64,000 bases of DNA from Solicoccozyma terricola (GCA_001600875.1 BCLD01000019.1:226601-290600), one strand, 5' to 3'; counted from the stretch's first letter, positions 1 through 13,018 are shown. Numbers and translations: made by a program. Notes: generated by a model not told the origin, from the letters alone.

Positions 1-39
1 CCAAACCCTCAATCACTCTTTCTCCCACTTCTATTCAAC

Positions 40-3000
40 ATGTCCGCAACAAACGCTGATACCGCATCAGCATCCACCGCTTCATTCGTTAGCGCCCTTA
101 TAATAGGGTTGGTAATGGTTGGAGTTTATACAACTGCTTTTATCATTTTAAGACCTATGAAGAAGTTTCAAGGGGTTTATGAAAGTAGAAGGATGTTTGC
201 GGTGGAAAGGTGAGTTTTTGGCGTGGGCGGAGCGATGTAACATGTCCGATGAGCGTACCGAGTTATTCTATTCTTCCGCGAGCGGAGAGAGCGTTTAGCT
301 CTTTCGAGGAGCGAAGACAAAGGGTCTCGTCAGGGAGCTCTCATCTGAGAACGGAGTGAGGACTATGTCCCTGAGCGTAGTGAAAAGATCATCTTTTTTT
401 GGGGGGGGGGGGGGGGGGGCAGAGCGGAGCGAGCGATCATTTTCTTTCGAGGAGCCAAGACCAAGGGTCTCGTCAGGGAACTATTCTTCGCGAGTGCAAC
501 GAGCAATATCTACGTGAGGCGTAGCGAAGATTATTCTCTTCTTGCGAGCGGAGCGAGAGATCATTTCTTTTCGCGGAGCGGAGACTATTCCTTTCCGCGA
601 ACGGATCGAGCGATTGTTTTCTGTCTTGGTGAAACGCAGCGATCATTCATTTTTTTTTCGCGGAGCGAAGACTATGCTCTTTGACGAACGGAGTGAACAA
701 TTTTGTCTTTCCTCGTCGGTGTAACGCATTGAGTCATGTCCTTTTTCCAAAGTGCTCCGAAGGATATTTTATCTTCCTTTATCTCTCTTCTTTTTTTTGT
801 TTCTTCTTTCTCGTCCTTGGAAGAGTGTGGGTGATTTGTATGGGGTCGAATGGGATACTGATGCGTCTTCTTTTTTTGGGTTTTCCCACATTTTCCTTTT
901 TTTCCTTTCTATTTGAATCTTTACCTCTCCTCATTCCCCCTTTACTCTCTTGAATCGCTGGTCGTCCTTTTTTTTTTGGCGGGCGTTACGGGTAATGTCA
1001 ACTCGATTCCCGTTGTTTTTCAAACATCGTCTTCAACGTCGCTTTTATTACAATTTCCACCCCTTCCTTTCCATCATCTTCCTCTTCCTCCTATCCTCCA
1101 AACCTACCCTCATGCCCACACCCTGCACACCGACCTCACCAACCACCTTCCTCGCACCCCCCCCGTGCCCCCCCCCCCCCCCCACCCCCGCCTTTCCCCT
1201 CGCATTATTTTTAACATCTCTCCCAGCAAACGACCAGAACCACTACCCCATTCTCTAATCGCATGGTGGAAACATATCCTCATAACGACTCCTGATACTG
1301 AGATTATCAGAGCGAATGGTGTTGATGCTTATTTGTTTTTAAGATAGTGAGTGTTATTGAAAAGATATTTGGTGTTGGGTGTTTGGGAGAGGATAACAGG
1401 CGCGTTCGTTTAAATTGATTCCCGAGGCTCCGGCTTCCTTTTCCCTCACAGCTGCAAAGTATTTGGGCTTTACATGCTCGTCCCATACATTCTATTAACA
1501 TTCATCGTCCTCATCCCACTTTCGTGAGTGGTTTGAATCGCCAACCCCCTTGACTTTTGGATCGCATCGACAGAAACTTACTCCTCCTTTTACTGGAATA
1601 TCTCAGTGCTGCTCCACCTAATAACGGTTTATCAGGCTTGAACGCTTTGACGTTCGGTAATGTTGCTCCGGACCAACAGAATAGGCATATTGGGTATTTC
1701 TTGGTGGCGTGTGTGTTGATCTGTGAGTCGATCGGTGGAATAATAAGATACGATACCTAAATAGCTGGACTAACGACTAAATGTCTTCTCGTTTTTTCCC
1801 CCTTTCTTTTTTCCTTTCAAATATCAGTCTGGACTCTATACCTCCTTTACCGAGAATTCCAACATCTCATGCATATCCGTCAACAATGGCTTACATCCGA
1901 TCAACATCTATCCCTCGCTCGTACTCGTACCGTCATGCTCGTCAACCTTCCCGCGAGGTTGATGGAAGAAGTCGCTCTCAAGGAGATCGCAAGCACTCAC
2001 GTCGGATCCGCTGACGTTTCCAAGGTATGGTTGACCAGGAACGTCAAACCGATGGAAAAGGTGTTCGATGATAGGAACAAGGAATGCGGGAGGTTGGAAG
2101 GTGCTGAAGCTAAACTTCAAGCTTTGGCAACCAAGAACGTCAAAAAGGGAAAGACTCCACATGCTAAATCGACATCACCGAAGAGTAACGGTGCCGCTAC
2201 TACCGAAGAAGGCATCGACCTTAACGCAGAAACCGGTGATTCAGATGCCATTATCGATCGTTATGTGCTACCAAAGAAGCGTCCGCATTGGAAACAAGGC
2301 TTCCTCGGTTTTTTCGGCAAGAAAATGGATCTCAAGGAATCACCGGAATACATCCATGAGAAGAATGTGGAGATTGAGAAACTTAGGGAAGGTCTCGATG
2401 ATATTCCAAAGGGGAACGTTGCATTCATGAGGTTCAACAATCAGCATGATGCGCATACTTTTGCTAGGTTGGCTAGGAAAAGCAAGGAGACCAAGCTTGT
2501 GCAGACTGGTATTGAGGTGCGTAGGAACGATGCGCGTGGCTAGATGATTCAACTACAGCACTAACGTTTTGATGTTTGGGCTACTGACAGGTCGTACCCG
2601 AAGATATCGAGTGGCACAACACCTCGATGAACCCTTACGAACGCAAGATCAGAACCATCATCTCGTGGTCTTTAACTATCTTCCTCATTATCATCTGGTC
2701 CATTCCTGTCGCGGTGAGTTTTTCACCTACTAGACTCTAAATGAGTAGATGCAAGGTCACTGACCTTACTGCCCACGGGCGATTTCAGTTCGTCGGTGCC
2801 GTTTCTAACATCGATGCGCTTTGCGTTCAAGCTCCATGGGTCAGATGGATCTGCAGTTTACCTTCCCCAGTCATCGGTGAGTGGCCACGCCAATGCTACT
2901 CCATATCACATGTCTAATCAGGCTTCCGTCGACCGGCACTAGGTATCATTCAAGGTATTCTTCCACCCGTCCTTTTGGCTGTCCTCTTCATGCTTCTCCC

Positions 3001-4347
3001 TATCGTTCTCCGTATCTGGATCAGGATGCAGGGTGTTGTTCGAAAAAGGTGAAGAGGCGATAACGGGCTAACTCCCAGAGGCGTAAGCTGACGAACGCTT
3101 CCTTGACCCCAGCGACATCGAAGTCCGCCTCTTTTCCAGGTATTGGCTGTTCCAGGTCATCCAGGGCTTCCTCGTCGTCACCGTTTCTTCTGGTCTCATC
3201 AAAGCGTTGTCAAACTTGGGTCAAACCGCCAGTTCCGTGCCTACACTCCTCGCCTCCAATTTACCAGGGGCCTCGATCTTCTTCTTGACCTTGTGAGGAT
3301 GCCGTACTTCCGACGGCGAATCTTTGATCACTGACACCCAGCGTTGCACCTCGCAAACATAGCATCCTCGCCACCACCTTCTCCGGGGCGGCCAGTTCTT
3401 ACTCCCGAGCAATCCCCGCGGGTGTCTCTCTCATCATGCCCCTCCTTTACGGCAAGACACCTCGAAAGTTCTTCGCGGCCAGCCACAAAATGATGAGCTT
3501 CGAGATGGCTACCATCTTTCCTCCCACCTGTCTCCTCATATGCATCACCATCGTCTACTCTGTAATCCAACCGATCATTTGCTTGGTTGCCTGGGTCGCC
3601 TTCTTCCTGTGAGTGCGGGCGCTTGTGCCAGTTGTGGCCTATGGCGGAGGTTGACATCTGTATCATATCAGGCTTTACGCTGCCTACAAATACCTCTTCG
3701 GTTGGTGCGCCGACCAGCCTGACCACCTCGAGTCTGGAGGTCTGTACTACCCGAAGGCCCTCAAGACCGTCTTTGTGTCTCTTTATCTCGAGGAGGTATG
3801 CCTCGCCGGTTTACTCTTCCTGAGTACCGACCAGAACGGCGGTCGCGCGAAGTCCGGTCTCGCTGGCGGTGTCATCATGGTGCGTTGCGATCTATCTCAT
3901 TGTCATCACGAGACCAGGAACTGAAAAGCATATGTCTCCGTTCAGGTGGTCATGATCGTAATCACCGCTGCTGCGCAGATGTGGATGCAGCACACATTCT
4001 CTCTGGAACGCATTGTCTACTCGAACAGTTCGCTCGGCATCGCAGGTGCCGATTCATCCAAGGTCAAGCTTGCTCTCCAGCCTACTAATGACGAGGAAGC
4101 TGGCGAGCAGTACGGTAACACCACCGGCTTGCACGAGCACGCTTTCGATCACCCCGCCACCTGGAAGGCTCAACCAATCGTCTGGTTGAATGACGATAGC
4201 CTTGGTATCGGCAGAGCAGAGGTCGAACGTCTCAAGGCTGCATCCGTTGATGCGAGCTGCGAGTACGCGACGATGGATGCTGAAGGCAAGGTGCATGTCG
4301 AGAGGACTGCTCCTGATGAGGCTTGGTACGGCGGTGTCAGTAATTGA
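40..4347 (+). CDS. CSC1/OSCA-family osmosensitive cation channel (RSN1-7TM protein)
   Basis: Predicted mechanically/osmotically gated calcium-permeable cation channel of plasma or endomembrane. I read 12 exons: 40-209, 1227-1346, 1452-1523, 1607-1722, 1828-2516, 2591-2713, 2789-2876, 2943-3048, 3113-3292, 3342-3608, 3672-3879, 3946-4347. All phases join. The N-terminal membrane helix (SFVSALIIGLVMVGVYTTAF) is followed by the family motif TTPDTEIIRANGVDAYLFLR at the start of the first cytosolic stretch, then LVNLPARL and the long cytosolic loop. After that come several hydrophobic helices of the RSN1 domain, including GTPRK-like YGKTPRKFF. The C-terminal tail is hydrophilic and ends WYGGVSN. 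The ATG at 40 is the first one and leads straight into the first helix. Intron 1 (210-1226) is about ten times longer than the others and carries repeats listed separately. Family is clear; the ion and stimulus are inferred from characterised members. Confidence 0.88.
210..1226 (+). repeat. Repeat-rich 1 kb intron of the CSC1-like gene
   Basis: The intron opens with GTGAGT and closes with TCTCCCAG. Between about 240 and 740 it carries a degenerate purine-rich motif of the type GCGAGCGGAGCGAGCGATCA, repeated at least five times with variation. One copy of about 39 nt at 301-339 recurs at 444-482 with few mismatches. A run of 19 G (401-419) sits between copies, and the 3' part is pyrimidine rich with a 16-C run (1168-1183) about 43 nt before the acceptor. 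No ORF in it resembles a protein domain. It could be an old miniature repeat element or slippage-expanded sequence. Confidence 0.7.
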
Positions 4348-4616
4348 TGATCCAGCCGGATACAAGAACCGGTTGACTTAATTAACATTACACGATAATG
4401 GGGTTTCACATTCGGGTTTGTGCTTGTTGGACCTCAGTCGGCTTTCCATTCGCTGCCTCGTCTTGATCAGTCTGCCCTACTATAGTTTGGCTTATATTTT
4501 TTTGTGCGAAGGGCAGCACCTGATAATTTATATGAATGGCTTTACGACGTCTAAAATTACCCATGATATGAAAAGTCTACGAGTACAAGAAGTGCAGACG
4601 GCAAACGCAGATATAC

Positions 4617-6847
4617 TTACTTGCACCCTGGAAGAGAGGAATCGCCGTTGCGGTGTCAATTCTCACGTCATTCACAAGATTATTCTTTTCCCGGAAACAC
4701 TTACTCTGCCTGAGTATCGAAGGCCCATGCTCTTTCCATTCTTCTGCCGCCACCCACAACTGATGGAAAGTTCCCAGACTCGCTAAGATACTACCACCAA
4801 GCCAAGCAGAGTATTTCCTCTCTACGGTGTTTCCAGGCGAGTGAATCTTGATTTTAGCACCTGGGAACCTTAATCCCATTTCGAGGTTGACACGATCAAC
4901 TAATCCGGGCATGAGAGAACCTCCACCCACGACCACCATATTTTGAAGAAGTACGGGACGCTGATCGACGTCGCATGCGAGAATGGAGTTGGTGATGAGG
5001 TCTGTGAGGGATACGATGGAACTGAGAGCGTGAGATGTCGGTGAATTCGGAGTGGAAAGAAGAGATGGAGGTGGTGTGAGGTCCTGATTGGGGATGTCGT
5101 TAAATCATGTCAGCTCGGCAAATCCAAAACGATCTCGTTCGTACCGTCCACATTAAACTTACTCGTTTGAGGAACGAAGCGGGGTTGAACAAAGCTTCTG
5201 GGATGTGAAATCTAACATCATCAAACGCTTGATTATATCCATTCGGGAATTCGTAAGATTTCGTTGGTTTTCCCGTGGGTTGACTGATGTACCAAAAGGA
5301 GGACCAAACGCCGCAATCAGCCATTAGTTCCCCTCCTTCACAGCACCGACGTTTAACTCCCACCTTTCATTCAACATATGTATCGGATAACCCGGATGAA
5401 CAGGCGGTACATAAACCTCCGCCACAGACTCTCTCCAACCTTCAACGACCTTACCCTCTGCCCAATTCCTCCAAGAATCAGTCGTGCCTTCCAATCTCGA
5501 TTGATCGAATATGACATCAGCTGATTGACCTGGTTGAACTGGTTTTCGAGATTTGATCAAGTGATGGGGAGTTAGAGTGGATGGTGGAAGGGAAGATGAA
5601 AGATAGGAAGCCATTTGAGCGTGAAGAAGGGTCATTGAGAGTGGTTGTCGTTTAGTTCCTGTATACAGTGGGAAAGGAGGGATTGGCACTGAGGGAGTCG
5701 GAGACGCTTTCGGTACAAAAGGAAACGCTTACCTGCCCTAATCGCATATCCATCCGTCACGGGTACAACACTACATAAATCACTTCCGATATCAATGATC
5801 AACGCTGATCCTTTACCCGCTGCGAAACTGTTGCATACAGATGCAGACCACCCAAACGCCAAAACGAAAAGAAAAAGAAAAAGATAAAACCCTATCAGCA
5901 TTCATACGTATCATCCGTCCGCATTCCCTCTCCCCTCAATACCCCCACTCCCTTTCTCCGCCCCCCATTCCAGATAATCCAACCAGCCCAGAAAACAAAA
6001 CAAAATGAAGGGGTGAAATAACTCACGCGCTCAATACCGGACTAGCAGCTACATAAAACCCTGGCACACCTTCTCCTTCGAAACAAATTTCCGCAACCGT
6101 TTCCCTAGCTTGTTGTGTATTCCACGCAGGTTCAGATATCAGAAGTGGGTGTTCTGTAGGGTCGATGGATAATCGAGAGTGTAGGATGTGGGAGAGAAAA
6201 TGTGGAAGTGGAGTAGGGTCTGCGACTGAATTGTGGTGGTGGGGGGGGGGGGGGGGGGTTTGAGAGGGGATGTTAGGTGGTGAGGCAAAGTCGACGGTGG
6301 AGAATATCGGAGAACAAAAACCAAAAAGGGGGACTTACTGATCCCATCCATCATGAAATTCCCAACTGACATTCCTTTTCTCCATACATTAACACCATCT
6401 TCACCCATAAAGTATTTCTTTTCAAAAATAACCTTGTTCAATCTCTCTTTCTCTCCTGGATTTTGATCAACCTGCATTGATGATCCAGATGCTGTAGGAT
6501 CGATACGAGGATCTTGATCTTGATCCATAGGAGTAGCCATTTCAGTCCCTCCATTCCCGTTCCCGTTCCCGTTCCCATTATCCTCTCGTTCAATATCCAT
6601 GTATCCATATGAAGTAGGTATAACACATTTCGGAATCTCTTCACCTGCGTATCCTGCTTTAGTAGTTGATGTTCCAATATCAATGACTATTGCAGATACT
6701 TCATCTTTATTGAGGCGGAAAAGGCGTTGAAGAAGGGAGTTGGGAGAACGAGAGGAAGGGTGGGAGAGGTGGTAGAAGGTAGGAAGGGTCAGTATTCAAC
6801 GCGTCATATTCCGGGGATAAACACACACCTCCTCCGTATGTGACCAT
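4617..6847 (-). CDS. ARP4: Actin-related protein 4 (chromatin remodelling, NuA4/INO80/SWR1 subunit)
   Basis: Nuclear actin-fold subunit shared by NuA4 acetyltransferase and INO80/SWR1 remodellers. Exons on the minus strand: 6847-6829, 6704-6339, 6225-6027, 5827-5733, 5658-5364, 5283-5163, 5083-4705, 4627-4617. The start is MVTYGGDEVSAIVIDIGT, where the actin phosphate-1 loop (DIGTSTTKAGYAGE) is split by intron 1. A second phosphate loop is LIIDIGSDLCSVVPVTDGYA. SYEFPNGY and IPEALF are typical Arp4 motifs. The adenosine loop MVVVGGGSLMPGLVDRVN is followed by WLGGSILASLGTFHQLW. The last exon is only 11 nt and gives the ending RQRCK, comparable to the Arp4 C terminus ERKCP. An insertion after helix 1 is Gly/Asn and Gln/Asp rich. 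An in-frame ATG at 7006 would add a Ser/Asn-rich leader; I prefer 6847 because it matches the family N terminus. Divergent from ERB1. Confidence 0.93.
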
Positions 6848-6957
6848 GTTGAGTTGGGATGAGTTGTGAGGACGATGGTGGCCACGAGTACGAGTACGGT
6901 GCTTGTGGCGATGGGATGGGATGGGATGGGTGCTGTTCGACGGTGAGGATGTGCTGC

Positions 6958-6994
<37 letters not shown>

Positions 6995-7160
6995 AGGTTG
7001 ACCCATGACCCCTTTGCACGTGAAAGAGGATTCCCTCCCTTTCTCTCATTTTCAATTACGTAACCGGTTGAACATTTCAAAAGTTGGAATTATTCAAACT
7101 CACCATCATCCCTCCCTATTGATTCTATTCCCCACCCCCCATCCACCCCCCTATCAACCA
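6848..7160. promoter_or_regulatory. Shared ARP4/ERB1 divergent promoter
   Basis: A 313-nt gap separates the two divergent start codons. It holds a GTT/GCT trinucleotide tract (about 6952-6996) and short pyrimidine-rich blocks near the ERB1 side. No TATA-like element stands out. If the tract were translated on the minus strand it would give a Ser/Asn repeat, but this is more likely 5' UTR or promoter sequence. Confidence 0.5.
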
Positions 7161-10100
7161 ATGGCCAATCCATCATCATCTTCCCTCAACACTCGCAAAC
7201 GGCCAGCAGCGTCGCAAGCTCCCGTAGACGAAGACCAAGACCAAGTGCTTGCGTTGGGTGCTGATTTTGATGAAGAAGATGGAGAACTCGATCAAGATGA
7301 GGAATATGAGATCGACGTTGGGAGTTCGAATGGGGACATTGAAGATTTTGAAGAATCAGAGGATGAAGAAGAGGTACCAATAGATGCTGGAGGTCGTCGT
7401 TTATCAAACAAAACAAACACTCGGAGTCTGGATGATAAAGAAAACGAAGATGATTTCGATTCGTCAGATGGAGAATTCGACGACGAAGATGATGGATTTG
7501 ATAATTCATCAGGTTATAATTCCTCTGAAATCGATGCTTTATCATCTCCTCCTTCTCCGACCACCCCATCCACATCCCTTCCTTCGTCTTCCACATCATT
7601 CCCTCCACCAAACGCAACCCTAGACGAACTCATCGCTTTCCACTCCCATAAACCAACAGACCAAGATTCTCTCACCCAATATCAAAGAGAATCAACGAAT
7701 GGCGTTCGAGGATCTACGTTTTCTTCAGCGAAACAAGGGAATGGGAAATTAGTAAAGAGTAAATTGGTAAAAGGAGGATGGAAGAGGGAATATGAGGATA
7801 TTGAAGCTGGGTATGGAAGTGAATCTTCAACCGAAGACGTGAGTCTTCTCAACCTTCTCCACCCCCGCCTTCTCAGTATCGAGTTTCTAAACAATTAACA
7901 TGAAACTGATACCTGCACCAACCACTTTCGTCGTCTCTTAGAACCCAAACACCGTAGGTGAAATTCCAATGGAATGGTACGATGATCTACCACACATTGG
8001 GTACTCGGTTGATGGAAAGAAAATCATGAGACCCGCACAAGGGGATGAGCTTGATAAGTTCTTGGCTACAGTTGAGGATCCTGATTCATGGTGTGTATTT
8101 TCATCATTCGAAACGAAACATTACGCGATGGTCCTCAAAGCACTGACTATCTTCATCTTTAATCCAACCCCCGCTCCCCATACCCCACCCCATCTCAACA
8201 AATCAGGACGACAGCAGAAGATCGTCTTTTACAAAAACAAGTCCAACTCTCTGATAGAGAACTTGACATTATTCGTAGACTACAAAACGCTGAGAATCCT
8301 GATAAAGATTTCGATCCTTATCAGCCTACTATCGAGTGGTTTACAGGAAAGGGTAGGGAGATGGTTATGCCGTTGAGTGGACAACCGGAACCTAAAAGGA
8401 GATTCGTACCGTCCAAGTGGGAGCATAAGAAGGTGAGTTTACCTGGCGTTGTTGATAGGGTTTACATTAATTTTTGTCGCTAACGCGGCTCACCTTGACC
8501 CCCTCTTCCTCCTCGGGAATTAGGTCATGAAAATTGTCAAAGCGATTAGGGAAGGTCGTATCGTACCTAACAAGCCAGCTGCAACGAAACCACCCGTTTA
8601 TGCCATTTGGTCAAACACCGATCAAGAAAACGCCCCTCATGCAATGTACATGCCTGCACCGCAATTACCTGCGCCGAAAACCATCGAGTCTTATAACCCA
8701 CCCGAGGAGTATCTTTTCGATGAGGATGAGAAGGCAGCGTGGGATGCTCAGGATAAGGAGGATAGGAAGACGGATTTCGTGCCTCAGAAGTATGGTGCTT
8801 TGAGGAACGTACCTGGTTACAAGGATCTCGTACAGGAGCGATTTGAAAGATGCTTGGATCTTTATCTCGCACCTAGGACGAGGAGGGTGAAATTGAACAT
8901 TGATCCAGAGTCACTTGTTCCTAAATTACCTCACCCGAGGGAACTACGACCGTTCCCTATTTCGTGCGCAGTCCAGTACCGCCATCCGGCGAACTCAAGG
9001 GTGAGAACGGTCAGCATTGATCCGAAGGGTGAATGGGTGGCGAGTGGGAGTGAGGATGGATTGGTTAGAGTTTGGGATTTAGGAAATGGACGAGAAGTTT
9101 GGAGATGGAATTTGAAAGGTGGAGCGATTCAGGCTTTGGAGTGGAGTCCGAACAAGGAGGAGTGTATGTTGGCTGCTGTCGTGTGAGTCGGAATACTTTT
9201 CAATCCGCCTTTTCTTACCGTCGTGCTAATGCGACATCTCCCCGCGCAACAACAGTACCGGCAGAGTGTACATCTTAGCACCTCTCGTTCTCACCTCCCC
9301 TGCAATCGCACAATCTACTCTCAACCACATCAACACCGGTTTCTCTTCTTCATCCGCTACCATTACCACCGATGGCGTCAAGACAGCTCCAGATGCCAAA
9401 TGGACTCGGCCTTCCGAGTCTGAACGAGATCGTGGAATCATGGTGATGGTGGAGGTGCAGGGTACGCCGAAGCAGGTGACTTGGCATAGAAAGGGAGATT
9501 ACCTTGCGACTGTGGCTGTGGATGGTGCGTAGTTGAGACCGGTTGACTTTCAAACGCCCTCCGACTGACTTCTCTCTCGCAATCAGCTGCAAGCAAGTCT
9601 GTCCTAATCCATCAGCTGTCAAAGCATCAAAGTCAATCTCCCTTCAAGCGGACGAAGGGTAGTGTCCAGCGAGTTGCATTCCACCCAACCAAACCGCACT
9701 TCTTCGTGGCTGTGAGTTGCGCGGCGCTGCGTTGGTTGCCCGGTTTATCATTTGCTGATACCTGCCCTGCAATTCCAGACTCAACGATATGTCCGATTGT
9801 ACGACCTCGCGGCCCAGAAGCTCCTCAAGACGCTCACACCGGGTCTCAAGTGGATCTCGAGTCTGGATATCCACCCGATGGGTGATAATTTGATTGTCGG
9901 AAGTTACGACAAGAAGTTGTGTTGGTTCGATCTGGATCTTAGCACCAAGCCATACAAGACTCTGAGGTGAGTTGTCCACGAATCACGGTGGAAATCAAGA
10001 GGCGTCCACTAAATTTCCCTGCACATGTTTTCTCAACTCCAACAGATATCACACCAAAGCCCTCCGATCCGTGGCGTATCATCGTACCTACCCACTCTTT

Positions 10101-10310
10101 GCATCCTCTTCCGACGATGGCACCATCCACATCTTCCACGGTACGGTCTACCAGGATCTCATGCAAAATCCCCTCATCGTCCCGCTCAAGGTTCTCAAGG
10201 GTCACGCAGTCAAGGATGGTCTCGGAGTATTGGATATGCGATGGCATCCGACTAAGCCATGGTTGGTGTCGTCTGGCGCAGATGGGGAGGTTAGATTATG
10301 GTGTTCCTAG
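7161..10310 (+). CDS. ERB1: Ribosome biogenesis WD-repeat protein Erb1 (BOP1)
   Basis: Subunit of the nucleolar PeBoW (Nop7-Erb1-Ytm1) complex needed for 27S pre-rRNA processing and 60S assembly. Exons: 7161-7838, 7942-8090, 8207-8432, 8524-9182, 9256-9524, 9587-9711, 9779-9966, 10046-10310; every junction keeps frame. A long acidic Ser-rich N terminus (residues about 20-150) precedes the BOP1 N-terminal domain, seen as [28 protein letters not shown] and [28 protein letters not shown] and [11 protein letters not shown] follow, then a seven-bladed WD40 propeller ([64 protein letters not shown]). The final WD repeat ends at the stop, as is usual for Erb1. Confidence 0.95.
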
Positions 10311-10446
10311 GCGGTGGCTGTACGAATGTGATGGAATCTCATGCAATGCCCCATATTATTTATCGTTTGCACACATGTTGAAATACATGCACGCTCTTGC
10401 TTGATCGGTTTTTTCTTTTAGCTTCTATTCAGAAAGGAGAAGGAAA

Positions 10447-12807
10447 CTACTCGATCGCACTACTCCTTCCGCAACACGAAGCGAAAAATCCGCCCGATTT
10501 CTGCTTTGGCTTTGGTGTAACGGGAGGAGCGGTTGCAGTAGTCGTAGTAGCAGCTGTGGTCGGGGCAGCGGCTGAAGCACCAGCAGCAGGGGTTGTCGTC
10601 GTATTAGTGGTCGTAGGTTGGGTATTCAAAGTCTGAGGAGTAGTCTCAGTCTTGGTCCCCGTGTCAGTCTCTTTCCGAGTATCAACTGCATAACCCTTCT
10701 CTTGGGATAGAGCGGCTGCTCCGACGCCACCGGCTGCTGCGCCTGTAGCTACGTTTCCAAGTGTTGGTAATTCCTTGGCAGAAGTTGTGGTTGCAGTAGT
10801 ACCCGTAGCAGTTTCTTGTGCAAGGCTGGGGGGGGGGGGGGGAAATGAGGTGGATTGAGATTTACATCAGATGTCAGCTATTTTGGATGATATTTTGAAT
10901 TGATCTGACAGAAACTTTTTGCCAGGAGGAAAAGAAGACCGCGAACGCCCGCTCCCTCCCCCTCCCCATCATTTCAATCCCGTTCAATCCATGGCATGAA
11001 AAAAAGAACAACTCGCATGGATCTGATGGATTGAAATCTTTCAACAAAAAGGTCTTCAACGATAAGATACAAAGATCAAAACGTTGATTCTCTTCCACCG
11101 TCGTTCTTTTCCATTTCCTACAACCGCCTCTCTCCAAAAAAGAAATTTCCAAAAAGATCCCTCCGGACGAAAAGCCTCGCTTTATAGCGGATCCCCCGCG
11201 GGGCCCCTCGGGAACTCTTTTGATACTCACAAATTCCTACCCTTGACGAAAGTCGAGACGAATTTGGAAAAGTATTCACCCTGTCGATCCCCCCCCCCCA
11301 CAAAAAAAAACACAAAGACACACAATCAGCCACCAACCTTTTCAAAGCAACCCCACGCCTTTGGGGTTTTTTTTTTTTTTTTTTTTTATAAATCCCTACC
11401 AAACTCACCTGATACTTTGCAATACCCTGTTCATGCTCCGAAGGCATCCTTTGTCCTTGTCCACCTGCGATGGAAGAAGCACCCCATGATGAACCACCTT
11501 GTAAAGATTCCAATTGAAGGAGTTGAGGGAGGACGTATCCGATTGGGACGTAGACCATGCCTATAAAAATGCACGATCATTTATGATCAAGACGACGACG
11601 ACGACGACGACGGAAGATGAAAAATGGGAACCAAAATGAGAGATATATCAGTGAAAGGGATTATAAGGCGATCCACCCCTCCACGCGCGGGGGATATATA
11701 TACATACCTTGATGAGCGAAGAAAGGCATTGTGGATAGAACAGTCTCTTCAGTACCACCGTGAAGAGAAGCAGTGGATGTAAACACAGTTGTGAATTTCC
11801 CAACGAGAGCACCAGAAGTCCATAGCTGAAAACCAGAAACCCCCGTCCCCCCCCCAAAAAAAAAAGAAAAGAATAAATATCCCATTCGTCAGTTTAAAAA
11901 CCCTCCCCCCTCCCAATACCATGGAGAAAACTCCCCCGGGACTCACACCACCTGTATAATCGAAGAAAGCTCTAACTTGAGCTGGAGCACCTCCATACCT
12001 AGTTGGGAACCCCCAAATAATACCATCCAATTCTTTCAAATCATCAGGTGTAACGATTGGGTATTTAGGAGTGAATGGAGGAGCATGCATTTTAGCTAAT
12101 ACTTCAGTCGATAGACTTTCTTGGCTGTTTTGTTTGGGGGGGGGGGGGGGNGTTTGGAGAGTGTTGGGAATGAGATAAAACAGAAGAGGGAGGTTTCAAA
12201 AAGGGAGATGATATGTATCAGCGGGTGTGATGCGGGGCGGGGTTTGAAGATACGCTCAGGGAGAGATTAATGGTTTTTCTTCGCTTTAGTCTCGAAACGT
12301 GTGATATTTCCAAGGTCCAAGGCGAAGAAAGAAATGTAATGCTCGACATTCGCAAGGGAATCCTTCCATTCCGCTCTTCCGAAATTTCCTTCCATTTCTT
12401 CACTACCCCCTCCCCCTCCCATCCTCCGTATACGTATGTAGAAGGGGAAGAAAAAAAAACAAGCAAACCCCACCAAAAACATACATTTGATAAACCTTGA
12501 CATTAACACCTGTTGATTTCACACCTTGAATAACGGATTCTGCCAATGCAGCGATATGTCCGTAGGTGGAGTAGAAGATGATACCGATCTGTTCGTTGGG
12601 GAGATTGGGAAAGGGTAGGAAGCGTAGGAAGGGTAGTAAGGGTAAGAAAAGGGGTGTCAGTGAGATTAAAAAATGCGGAAGAAACGATGCGGATGGTGAG
12701 TTGGTAGTTTGGACGGGACCAAGGTGTTGCGGTGTCTATGTGTGATGTATGGGGGGGAATGGGATAGAAACATGTTCAAAATAACTCACTGTAGGAACTG
12801 TCGACAT
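10447..12807 (-). CDS. WrbA/Pst2-type flavodoxin-like NAD(P)H:quinone oxidoreductase with long C-terminal tail
   Basis: Flavodoxin-like FMN protein expected to reduce quinones by two electrons at membranes or eisosomes. Exons: 12807-12790, 12588-12485, 12124-11947, 11825-11708, 11560-11409, 10825-10447. Motifs in order: GIIFYSTYGHI (FMN phosphate loop), EVLAKMHAPP, LDGIIWGFPTRYGGAPAQV, TGALVGK-like SGALVGKFTTVFTSTASLHGG, ETVLSTMPFFAHQGMVYVP, and SSWGASSIAGG. The last exon then reads as a Thr/Ala/Pro-rich tail ending FFASCCGRSSAIE, a vicinal Cys pair that could be palmitoylated. Two introns are unusually long (360 and about 580 nt) and both have a run of 15 C just before or at the acceptor. 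The last junction is off by one in my reading: the exon ending KYQ is phase 0 while the tail needs phase 2. A missed small exon, a different donor or a base error is therefore likely. The catalytic core is firm, the tail less so. Confidence 0.82.
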
Positions 12808-12955
12808 TTTGTTTAGAATTGATATGGATTGATGATGGGTTGAAACGGTTAGTGTGTTGATTGCAGTGGAATGCTTTCCCTTGTCGATGGCTCATATGGC
12901 CCTTAATAGCATCCATCCCACTCCCGCCCTCCACCGGACCAGTTGTCCCGCTGTG

Positions 12956-12963
12956 TCACGTGA
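12956..12963. promoter_or_regulatory. TCACGTGA palindrome upstream of the quinone reductase
   Basis: A single TCACGTGA about 150 nt upstream of the quinone reductase start codon. Confidence 0.6.
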
Positions 12964-13018
12964 CTGTAATTCCCAGATTGGGCCATTCCATCTCACACCA
13001 TGACAAATAACTCGCAGA

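Noticed and set aside
5281..5363. Extra coding segment ELMADCGVWSSFWYIS in ARP4
   Set aside because: It requires passing a TAA; the GTGGGA...CATCAG intron with a CTAAT branch site joins the family-conserved parts without it.
6848..7006. N-terminal Ser/Asn extension of Arp4 from the ATG at 7006
   Set aside because: The residues come from a trinucleotide repeat in the promoter, and family Arp4 proteins start at MVTYGGDE-like sequence.
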